Source: Candidatus Dojkabacteria bacterium UBA2222 (lineage in GTDB: Bacteria; Patescibacteriota; Dojkabacteria; SC72). From it: a stretch of DNA of 8,061 nucleotides. The first letter of the stretch is position 1. The number at the start of each line of letters is the position of its first letter. Location of the stretch: positions 1 through 8,061 of the forward strand of contig DCUE01000071.1 of assembly GCA_002328465.1 (NCBI GenBank), written 5' to 3'. The notes under the pieces are model-generated. The model saw only the letters and a program-made list of their open reading frames with translations, ran no database searches and was not told the origin of the DNA. Below are positions 1-4,887 of the stretch, in pieces. Position numbers and translations under genes: made by a program.

Positions 1-831
1 AGGAAGCAGAGGTTCTTAATAATAGTGCCTACTAGAGAATTAGCTATGCAAATACAAGATGAGTTCGTACAGTTAGCTAGAAATACAGGACTGCGCTCAG
101 TACTGATTATGGGTGGTAACAGTATGAGAACACAAATTGGGATATTGAGAAGAGATCCAGAGTTTGTTATCGCTACACCGGGAAGATTGAAGGATTTAAC
201 AGAAAGAAAAGCCATCAACCTATTAAAAATAAATAATGTCGTTTTAGACGAAGTGGATAGGATGCTTGATATGGGTTTCATAGATGATATACGCTTTTTA
301 ACTTCCCAGTTAAGTGATAATAAACAATCTCTGTTTTTCTCTGCCACTATGAATAAGAAAAGTGAGGATATAGCTAATAGCTTACTTAAAAAACCAATAA
401 GAATAGAAGTAGAGAAACAGGAGCCAGGTAAGAATGTAGATCAGGATGTAATTAGATTAAAGAATGGAGAGAATAAGTTTAATGTACTCTGTGAATATGT
501 AAATAAAGATGAATTTAAAAAAGTATTAATATTTACACGAACTAAAAGAGAAGCAGATAACCTCTCTCACAAATTATTAGATAAAGGTATTAAGGTAAAT
601 GCACTACACGGTGATAAAAGACAAACACAAAGAACAAGAATAATAGAGGCTTTTAAGAAAGATTACCTTAATATCCTAATAGCTACAGATGTAGCATCTA
701 GGGGATTGGATATTAATAATATTACACATGTAATTAATTACGATATACCTGAAAATTACGATGACTATATACATAGAATAGGTAGAACAGGTAGAGCAGG
801 TAAGAAAGGATACGCACTTACATTTGTTTAA
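1..831 (+). CDS. DEAD-box ATP-dependent RNA helicase, 5'-truncated by the window edge
   Basis: The frame is open from base 1, so the first GTG (25) is an internal valine of motif Ia, not a start. ATP-dependent helicases of this family unwind short RNA duplexes in ribosome assembly and mRNA decay. Visible motifs in order: Ia (PTRELA), GG, Ib (TPGR), II (DEVD at 247-258, with Val in place of the usual Ala), III (SAT), IV (LIFTRTK), V (ATDVASRGLD) and VI (HRIGRTGRAG). The Q motif and Walker A lie outside the window. The frame ends ten residues after motif VI (GKKGYALTFV), so the second RecA domain is cut very short and there is no basic C-terminal tail of the kind many RhlE/CsdA-type proteins have. 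Its stop lies inside the convergent gene at 818-1408 (14-base overlap). The family is certain; the subfamily is not resolved. Confidence 0.95.
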   Translation, partial: RKQRFLIIVPTRELAMQIQDEFVQLARNTGLRSVLIMGGNSMRTQIGILRRDPEFVIATPGRLKDLTERKAINLLKINNVVLDEVDRMLDMGFIDDIRFLTSQLSDNKQSLFFSATMNKKSEDIANSLLKKPIRIEVEKQEPGKNVDQDVIRLKNGENKFNVLCEYVNKDEFKKVLIFTRTKREADNLSHKLLDKGIKVNALHGDKRQTQRTRIIEAFKKDYLNILIATDVASRGLDINNITHVINYDIPENYDDYIHRIGRTGRAGKKGYALTFV

Positions 832-1408
832 TCCTTCTCTCTAGTTTCTTAATAGTACTTTGAAATGCAGACTCAATATATTCTGATGTCTCTTGTGGTT
901 GGTATACTAATAAATACTGTTCTCCCCAGATATTAACAGTTCTCTTTAAATCATTAAGAGATACAGGAGTACTCTTTAATTTACTACCTATCTCCTTAGA
1001 ATGTTCTACTACCTTCTCACCCTCCTTAATTAGGATTTTTACTGTATCCTCATTTTTAAAATTAATCCTATACAATTCAGAACTTCTATTTCCTCCCCTA
1101 TTTAATGACGGTAATATTTGAAAAAGCTTACTCTGATTAACTGTTTCATCTTTTGTTCTAAAACCAAAAATCCTACTATCCGGATATGAGGTCTGTTCAT
1201 AGATAACGGTATAATCTTTCTCATCAACCGTAATATCTCTCGAAGGTAATCTATCTAATATGGGATATTCCATCTCTGAGATAATTTGAACAGGAGGAGA
1301 CCCTAATACTGGAGGAATAGTTGATGTTGTAGTTACAGCCCCTACTTCAAGTATTGTTAGATTTGTATCTGTTTGAGAATCCGGAATAGCAATATCTAAA
1401 CCATCCAT
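818..1408 (-). CDS. Hypothetical protein, 196 aa, no recognised domain
   Basis: I do not recognise this protein. It begins with a low-charge stretch rich in Thr, Val, Ile and Pro (about residues 10-45), probably a flexible linker. A mixed alpha/beta region follows, and the last 20 residues look like a basic helix (TIKKLERRIKQM). Two short segments resemble each other, DEKDYTVIYEQTS (62-74) and GEQYLLVYQPQETS (162-175), possibly two strands of an internally repeated fold; this is weak. No signal peptide, membrane helix or metal motif is visible. The start is supported by an extended -10 box (1438-1446, minus) that leaves a leader of about 23 bases. There is no clear Shine-Dalgarno, only an A-rich stretch. 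Its 3' end overlaps the helicase by 14 bases, and its promoter region is shared with the divergent toxin-antitoxin operon. Confidence 0.75.
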   Translation of the reverse strand: MDGLDIAIPDSQTDTNLTILEVGAVTTTSTIPPVLGSPPVQIISEMEYPILDRLPSRDITVDEKDYTVIYEQTSYPDSRIFGFRTKDETVNQSKLFQILPSLNRGGNRSSELYRINFKNEDTVKILIKEGEKVVEHSKEIGSKLKSTPVSLNDLKRTVNIWGEQYLLVYQPQETSEYIESAFQSTIKKLERRIKQM

Positions 1409-1437
1409 AATTTTTTCTTTTGTTAAAATATCCCCCC

Positions 1438-1446
1438 ATTATATCA
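1438..1446 (-). promoter_or_regulatory. Extended -10 promoter of the 818-1408 gene
   Basis: On the minus strand this reads TGATATAAT, a perfect -10 box preceded by TG-n. No convincing -35 box lies 16-18 bases upstream, as is usual for extended -10 promoters. The predicted transcription start falls in the G-run at about 1431-1432. Confidence 0.55.
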
Positions 1447-1484
1447 GGTATCCCTTTAATTAATTCTTTACATATTACAAGACA

Positions 1485-1513
1485 TTGACCTTAAGACTTA
1501 CCAATGTTAAACT
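1485..1513 (+). promoter_or_regulatory. Promoter of the toxin-antitoxin operon
   Basis: TTGACC (1485-1490, five of six matches to the -35 consensus) is followed after exactly 17 bases by TAAACT (1508-1513, four of six matches to TATAAT). Transcription would start at about 1519-1521, leaving only five to seven bases before the antitoxin ATG at 1526. The -10 box lies inside the palindrome at 1504-1525. Confidence 0.5.
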
Positions 1514-1525
1514 AATGTTTAACAT
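1504..1525 (+). promoter_or_regulatory. Palindromic operator abutting the antitoxin start codon
   Basis: Perfect inverted repeat with 9-base arms (ATGTTAAAC and GTTTAACAT) around a TAAT spacer. It covers the predicted -10 box and transcription start and ends on the base before the antitoxin ATG. In Phd/YefM systems the antitoxin dimer, alone or with toxin, binds such palindromes to repress its own operon. The position fits that role exactly; binding itself is inferred. Confidence 0.6.
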
Positions 1526-1816
1526 ATGAAGTACAAAAAGATAAATCTCAGAAAATTTAGACACAGCCTTACTCAACTAAAAGATTCTCTTAATGCTGGG
1601 CAAGCATATGAGGTGATAGATAGGGGTAAGACTTTAGCCTACTTCATCCCTTCTGATTACCAAATTGAAGTAAAGAAAAAAGATATTAAACAGCAAGACT
1701 ACGAGAAATTCATAAAATCCCTCTTTGGGTGTGTAAAAATGTCGGAAGAAAAGAAGAAGAATTTTGACTATGAGAAAGAGTATAGAAAAGCTTTGGAGAA
1801 GAAATATCTCAAATGA
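1526..1816 (+). CDS. Antitoxin of type II toxin-antitoxin system, Phd/YefM-like
   Basis: A 96-residue protein. Residues 1-45 have the Phd/YefM pattern: an N-terminal strand (KKINLRKFR), a helix (SLTQLKDSLNAGQ) and the hallmark hairpin EVIDRGKTLAYFIPSDY, corresponding to the family's V-x-x-R-G-x-x-x-A-x-x-x-P. This half should dimerise and bind the operator directly upstream. The C-terminal half (46-96) is highly charged, rich in Lys and Glu, and is probably the part that folds onto the toxin and neutralises it. There is no Shine-Dalgarno: the operator ends at the start codon, so the mRNA is probably leaderless or nearly so. The stop overlaps the toxin start as ATGA (1813-1816), which couples their translation. 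The family call is good; it is not identical to any model antitoxin I know. Confidence 0.8.
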   Translation: MKYKKINLRKFRHSLTQLKDSLNAGQAYEVIDRGKTLAYFIPSDYQIEVKKKDIKQQDYEKFIKSLFGCVKMSEEKKKNFDYEKEYRKALEKKYLK

Positions 1817-2235
1817 AAAAGATATTCATAGATACAAATATCTTCATTGATATAATAATTCAGAGAGATTCTAGTACACTCTCTTTGAAAGAGATACTTC
1901 CCTACTTACATCATTCACAAATATTCCTATCAACCCTCTCAATACACATAGCTTTTTACTCTCTAAAAATTAAACCTAATTCTGCTGTGTATAGGAAAAT
2001 AAAGGATATATCCAAATATATTAATATAGTAGATCTCTCTACCAATATCACAAACCTTGCTTTACAAAATTTCTATCTAGATTTTGAAGATACACTACAA
2101 TATTACTCTGCTCTAGATCAAAATTGTGATTACATATTAACAAGAGATATTAAAGATTTTAATAAACTTAAGAAACAGGTACCCTCTGATATACAGATAG
2201 TTGATACACTTAGTGGTGTACAAGATGTTAAATAG
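1813..2235 (+). CDS. PIN-domain toxin (VapC-like ribonuclease)
   Basis: A 140-residue single PIN domain, the usual VapC size. PIN toxins cleave RNA, often tRNA or rRNA, with Mg2+/Mn2+ held by a cluster of acidic residues. Visible: the N-terminal strand with D7 (FIDTNIFID), the central DFEDTLQYYSA with D93, and the C-terminal LTRDIKDF with D112 and D115. This arrangement resembles the PIN_3 subgroup. The second conserved acidic residue, normally a Glu in the helix near residue 45, is not evident: the segment reads STLSIHIAFY. It is translated directly after the antitoxin through the ATGA overlap, and no separate promoter is seen. The toxin role is inferred from fold and pairing; the altered site leaves activity open. 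Confidence 0.85.
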   Translation: MKKIFIDTNIFIDIIIQRDSSTLSLKEILPYLHHSQIFLSTLSIHIAFYSLKIKPNSAVYRKIKDISKYINIVDLSTNITNLALQNFYLDFEDTLQYYSALDQNCDYILTRDIKDFNKLKKQVPSDIQIVDTLSGVQDVK

Positions 2236-2256
2236 GTACTCATAATATATCTTTCC

Positions 2257-2285
2257 TTGTTATTTATTACATAAAGAGATATAGT
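2257..2285 (+). promoter_or_regulatory. Promoter of the zinc-ribbon gene
   Basis: TTGTTA (2257-2262) and TATAGT (2280-2285) are separated by 17 bases. The predicted start at about 2292 gives a 25-base leader to GTG 2317, like the leaders of neighbouring genes. The upstream in-frame GTG at 2284 lies within the -10 box, so it is unlikely to be the start codon. Confidence 0.45.
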
Positions 2286-2316
2286 GCATAGCCATTTAAA
2301 CTTTTTAAGAAATAAT

Positions 2317-2856
2317 GTGGGAAGATTTGATAGAGATAGTAGAAAACAAGTTACTATGTACTCTGCAGTATGTGATGCATGTGGTAGGGAATGTAAAGTA
2401 CCATTTAGACCATCAGGAGATAAACCAATATACTGTAGTAGCTGCTTTGAACAACAGGGTGGTGGTAGAGATAGAGACAGAGGAGATAGGAGAGATTCAA
2501 GAAATTCAAGAGATGATAGAGATTTTAGAGACTCCAGAGATAGAAGTGGTAAAGGTATGTACTCTGCAATATGTGATGATTGTGGTAATAAGTGTTTAGT
2601 ACCATTTAAACCTAGCTCAGACAAACCAATATACTGTAGTAGCTGTTTTGAAAAGAGAGGTAACTCTCATGATGGAGAAGGTAAGGGAAGTGGAAATAAT
2701 ATACAGAGTGAGAAATTGGATATAATAATTGAGAAATTAGAAAAAATCATATTAGCATTAGAAGTTAAAAGTATACCTGTAGAAGAGAAGAATGTTACTA
2801 AGAAAAAGGTAGAAAAGAAAGAAGCAAGTAAAAAGAAAATGGCTAAGAAGAAGTAA
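2317..2856 (+). CDS. Protein with two CxxC-x17-CxxC zinc ribbons and a Lys-rich tail
   Basis: A 179-residue protein from GTG 2317; starts at GTG 2284 or ATG 2356 remain possible. Two near-identical 32-residue zinc ribbons occupy residues 14-45 and 81-112. Each has CxxC (C19/C22 and C86/C89), 17 residues, then CxxC (C40/C43 and C107/C110), plus an extra Cys (C26, C93). They match the CxxC-x17-CxxC domain that is common in CPR bacteria and some archaea. The linker (about 50-78) is a low-complexity Arg/Asp/Ser stretch. A short amphipathic helix (KLDIIIEKLEKIILALE) and a strongly basic Lys/Glu tail follow. The layout suggests a nucleic-acid- or ribosome-associated protein, but the family has no established function that I know. 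The last 14 bases overlap the convergent HAD gene. Confidence 0.85.
   Translation: MGRFDRDSRKQVTMYSAVCDACGRECKVPFRPSGDKPIYCSSCFEQQGGGRDRDRGDRRDSRNSRDDRDFRDSRDRSGKGMYSAICDDCGNKCLVPFKPSSDKPIYCSSCFEKRGNSHDGEGKGSGNNIQSEKLDIIIEKLEKIILALEVKSIPVEEKNVTKKKVEKKEASKKKMAKKK
2356..2451 (+). repeat. Zinc-ribbon coding repeat, copy 1
   Basis: This 96-base unit encodes MYSAVCDACG through YCSSCFE and recurs at 2557-2652. The copies are strongly alike at DNA level, including the shared stretch CCAATATACTGTAGTAGCTG, which points to an intragenic duplication. Confidence 0.85.
2557..2652 (+). repeat. Zinc-ribbon coding repeat, copy 2
   Basis: Second copy of the 96-base unit, exactly 201 bases (67 codons) downstream of the first. 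All five cysteine codons are kept. Differences cluster around the CxxC knuckle and the central loop. Confidence 0.85.
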
Positions 2857-3544
2857 TTAGCTCTGTATAATCCTTAATTACAAAATCAGCCAAGTGATAT
2901 ACAAAATCATCATTCCAACCATCATTTAAAACACCAATGGTAAATAGCTCTGCACCCTTAGCAGATTGTAAACCGTAGAAAGAATCTTCAAATGCAATAC
3001 ACTCGTTAGAATTAAAACCAGTATACTTAATACCTTCTAAAAATGCCTGTGGATCTGGCTTCCCCCTAATTACCATACTCCTATCTATTACCTTTTCAAA
3101 ATATTTAAAAATCTTAAAATGAGTTAACATCCTCTCTACATGCTCCTCTCTAGATGATGTAACTACCAATGTTTTCTTCCCTGTATTAGCATAATGCTTT
3201 AAGAATTTCTCTACACCCGGCATTATATATATCTCTTCATCCATTCTCTCCTCTATCAATCTCTTTTTATTTTTATAAAACATAGTATTAATCTCTTCTG
3301 CAGAAAACTCCTTAATACCATTTACTCCTAAATAATCTATTAGACCATTCTTAGAACCTCTACCAGATATATATTTCATAAAATCTTGCCTAGTAAACTC
3401 AAGATTAAACATTTCTTTAAAAACAATAGCAAAAGAATCTACATTCAACTTATCTAAATTAACCAATGTACCATCAAAATCAAAGAGTAATGCCTTAGCA
3501 TTTCTTACCCTCTCCTTTGTTTGTTCCAAAGTAATACCGTTCAT
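2843..3544 (-). CDS. HAD-superfamily hydrolase, subfamily IA (phosphatase / beta-phosphoglucomutase-like)
   Basis: A 233-residue protein with all four HAD motifs: I (FDFDGTLV, nucleophile D22 and general acid/base D24), II (LVVTSS, T129), III (RGKPDP, K162) and IV (IAFEDSFYG, E186/D187). Residues about 30-105 form the helical C1 cap. HAD IA enzymes hydrolyse or transfer phosphate on sugar phosphates, nucleotides or phosphoglycolate. The GKPDP plus FEDS combination is typical of beta-phosphoglucomutase and DOG-phosphatase relatives, but the substrate cannot be read from sequence. The start at ATG 3544 lies only a few bases from a possible extended -10 box (3553-3561), so its mRNA may be leaderless. 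The 3' end overlaps the zinc-ribbon gene by 14 bases. A mutase role would need a sugar-catabolism context, which is not visible here. Confidence 0.92.
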   Translation of the reverse strand: MNGITLEQTKERVRNAKALLFDFDGTLVNLDKLNVDSFAIVFKEMFNLEFTRQDFMKYISGRGSKNGLIDYLGVNGIKEFSAEEINTMFYKNKKRLIEERMDEEIYIMPGVEKFLKHYANTGKKTLVVTSSREEHVERMLTHFKIFKYFEKVIDRSMVIRGKPDPQAFLEGIKYTGFNSNECIAFEDSFYGLQSAKGAELFTIGVLNDGWNDDFVYHLADFVIKDYTELITSS

Positions 3545-3552
3545 ATCCTAAT

Positions 3553-3561
3553 ATCATAGCA
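3553..3561 (-). promoter_or_regulatory. Possible extended -10 box of the HAD gene
   Basis: The minus strand reads TGCTATGAT, a TG-n preceding a five-of-six match to TATAAT. Transcription would start within a few bases of ATG 3544. A second minus-strand TATGAT at 3595-3600, back-to-back with the forward promoter, is an alternative that would give a leader of about 44 bases. Confidence 0.35.
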
Positions 3562-3587
3562 AAAATATCCTAAAAGTATTAGTTTAG

Positions 3588-3596
3588 TGATATAAT
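3588..3596 (+). promoter_or_regulatory. Extended -10 promoter of the first small repeat-protein gene
   Basis: TGATATAAT, a perfect -10 box with TG-n. No good -35 box is seen. The predicted start at about 3603 leaves a leader of roughly 23 bases, A/T-rich and without Shine-Dalgarno, before ATG 3626. Confidence 0.55.
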
Positions 3597-3625
3597 CATA
3601 ACCTTTAAATATTAAATACATAAAT

Positions 3626-4165
3626 ATGGGTTTAGAACTTGAATTAGACAATATAAAGACAAACTCCCCCCTAACTGAGAGAATCGATAAAACAAAAATA
3701 GATTTATTAGAAGGAAAAGTCTTCGGTTTAAAAAATAAGAATGGGGAGAATAGTAATGGAGAGAAGAGAAAGAGTATAGAGGTAGGAGTAAATAGAAAAG
3801 GAGTAGATACCACTATCCTCAATTACATAGAAGCTACTTCAAGAATATTACATTGGCGAAATCAACATATATTCACAAGTGAAGAGTATGCTTATGGACT
3901 AATGAAAAATGCTCAATATTTACAAATATCTTCAGAAGAGTTAGAAACTTGTGTCTTTCTTTACAATCATATGAAATTAGTAAAGACATTAGAAGCTGTC
4001 TTGGAAACAGAGGAAAGGAAAGAACAAGGTACCTTTACCCAAGAAGACTACAAATACTCTTTGGAGAGAAATGCTCAATCTTTAGATATTACAGTAGAAG
4101 AGTTACTCATTAAAACATCAGAATTGGTAGCTGAAAGAGAAGAGAATAACACAGAATTGATATAG
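3626..4165 (+). CDS. Small protein with two copies of a SHOCT-like helical motif (array member 1)
   Basis: A 179-residue protein that I do not recognise as a named family. Residues 1-60 are charged, Gly/Asn/Lys-rich and probably disordered. Two copies of a helix-turn-helix-like unit follow. Copy 1 (about 64-112) contains IFTSEEYAYGLMKNAQYL then QISSEELETC. Copy 2 (about 115-169) contains TFTQEDYKYSLERNAQSL then DITVEELLIK. The pattern is helix, short turn with T-x-E-x-Y-x-Y-x-L-x-x-N-A-x-x-L, then I-x-x-E-E-L and another helix. The first half recalls SHOCT domains (helix, G-x-h-T-x-x-E-Y, helix), an inference from appearance. The two following genes carry one copy each. It ends with TAG at 4163-4165, within three bases of the -35 box of the next gene. 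No membrane segment or cysteine cluster is seen. Confidence 0.75.
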   Translation: MGLELELDNIKTNSPLTERIDKTKIDLLEGKVFGLKNKNGENSNGEKRKSIEVGVNRKGVDTTILNYIEATSRILHWRNQHIFTSEEYAYGLMKNAQYLQISSEELETCVFLYNHMKLVKTLEAVLETEERKEQGTFTQEDYKYSLERNAQSLDITVEELLIKTSELVAEREENNTELI

Positions 4166-4185
4166 TAATATATTCTAAGTATAAT
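4157..4185 (+). promoter_or_regulatory. Promoter of array member 2
   Basis: TTGATA (4157-4162) and TATAAT (4180-4185) with exactly 17 bases between them, one of the best promoters in the window. The -35 box lies in the last codons of the upstream gene. The predicted start at about 4192 gives a leader of roughly 21 bases, so this gene need not depend on read-through. Confidence 0.65.
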
Positions 4186-4212
4186 CTAATTACTAAATTC
4201 ATAATACTGAGT

Positions 4213-4461
4213 ATGGAATATCTTAATGATACTGATTCATTAAAATCTTCCCCATTAGATATCAAACTTACTATACAACAAATAGATCTTCTTAAAGATT
4301 TAAAAACAATACACGATCTTTATAAAAACGGTATCTTAACTAAATCTAATTATGAATATTCCATAGCTTTGAGTACAGAAGAAGTAGATTTAGATTTTGA
4401 TACAATATCTTCGATAATAGAAGATATGGATAAAGATTCTAAAACAGATACACAGGAGTAA
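4213..4461 (+). CDS. Small protein with one SHOCT-like helical motif (array member 2)
   Basis: An 82-residue acidic protein with no named family that I recognise. Residues about 24-70 carry the motif shared with both neighbours. A first helix (IDLLKDLKTIHDLYKNG) is followed by ILTKSNYEYSIALSTEEV and a final helix (DFDTISSIIEDMD). This copy is the closest to a SHOCT hairpin (L-x-x-L-x-x-x-G-I-L-T-x-x-x-Y), but its last part lacks the E-E-L seen in the others. The C-terminus is short and charged. The 47-base gap upstream holds its own promoter. No Shine-Dalgarno precedes ATG 4213. It is small, but its own promoter and the shared motif argue that it is real. Confidence 0.7.
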   Translation: MEYLNDTDSLKSSPLDIKLTIQQIDLLKDLKTIHDLYKNGILTKSNYEYSIALSTEEVDLDFDTISSIIEDMDKDSKTDTQE

Positions 4462-4474
4462 TATCCCAAAGACA

Positions 4475-4503
4475 TTGTTGATAAGGTATTTCCATGATAT
4501 AAT
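4475..4503 (+). promoter_or_regulatory. Promoter of array member 3
   Basis: TTGTTG (4475-4480) precedes, by 17 bases, the extended -10 TGATATAAT (4495-4503), the same string as at 3588-3596. The predicted start at about 4510 leaves a leader of roughly 24 bases, without Shine-Dalgarno, before ATG 4534. Confidence 0.55.
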
Positions 4504-4533
4504 CCATCTTCTTATTTTTTAACTAAAACACAC

Positions 4534-4827
4534 ATGGCAGTAATCTACTATGCAAACGGGAATCAAGATTGGTATCCAGATACAAGTAACCATAACGATA
4601 ATGTACATTTCAAAAAGCCTAACGAAAGTGAAAGAGAGCTTCACACAATAAAAGCTGTTGCAAGAATGATAAAGGCCGAGGAGGAAGGAAGAGTACCTCA
4701 AGGTACCGTAGATGTATGCTTAGAATATAATTCTGAGAAACTAGGAATAGAAAAAGAAGAACTTTTCAATATGGCAATACCCTTTACCATAGACGATGAA
4801 ATTTCTGAAATTTCCCAAATTAGTTAA
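4534..4827 (+). CDS. Small protein with one divergent copy of the shared helical motif (array member 3)
   Basis: A 97-residue protein, not recognised. Residues 1-35 are polar and aromatic (VIYYANGNQDWYPD), unlike the N-termini of the other two members. Residues about 36-82 align with their motif: helix (HTIKAVARMIKAEEEG), RVPQGTVDVCLEYNSEKL, then GIEKEELFNM. The N-x-x-x-L-x-I-x-x-E-E-L core is kept, while the T-x-E-x-Y part has become P-x-x-x-V. The C-terminus is acidic. It sits 72 bases after array member 2 and 60 bases before the phosphoribosyltransferase-like gene, each with its own promoter. Homology to the neighbours is by eye and is weakest for this member. Confidence 0.65.
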   Translation: MAVIYYANGNQDWYPDTSNHNDNVHFKKPNESERELHTIKAVARMIKAEEEGRVPQGTVDVCLEYNSEKLGIEKEELFNMAIPFTIDDEISEISQIS

Positions 4828-4856
4828 TTGACCATACTGCCCATTTCATATACAAT
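4828..4856 (+). promoter_or_regulatory. Promoter of the phosphoribosyltransferase-like gene
   Basis: TTGACC (4828-4833) and TACAAT (4851-4856), each five of six matches to consensus, with 17 bases between. The predicted start at about 4863 leaves a 25-base leader that includes AAGGAA (4877-4882), the clearest Shine-Dalgarno in the window. Confidence 0.65.
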
Positions 4857-4887
4857 CTAATCCCAAGTAGATATATAAGGAATCTTT

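Noticed and set aside
2315..2599. Plus-strand frame from ATG 2315 overlapping the zinc-ribbon gene
   Set aside because: It is a shifted reading of the same repeats, and the cysteine pattern exists only in the frame of GTG 2317.
2130..2624. Long minus-strand frame opposite the toxin end and the zinc-ribbon gene
   Set aside because: It is Leu/Ser-rich antisense of the repeated zinc-ribbon codons, with no family resemblance or start signals.
3541..3822. Minus-strand frame opposite the start of the small-protein array
   Set aside because: Its Phe/Leu/Ser-rich product is the antisense of a Lys/Glu-rich coding stretch, and it crosses the promoter region.
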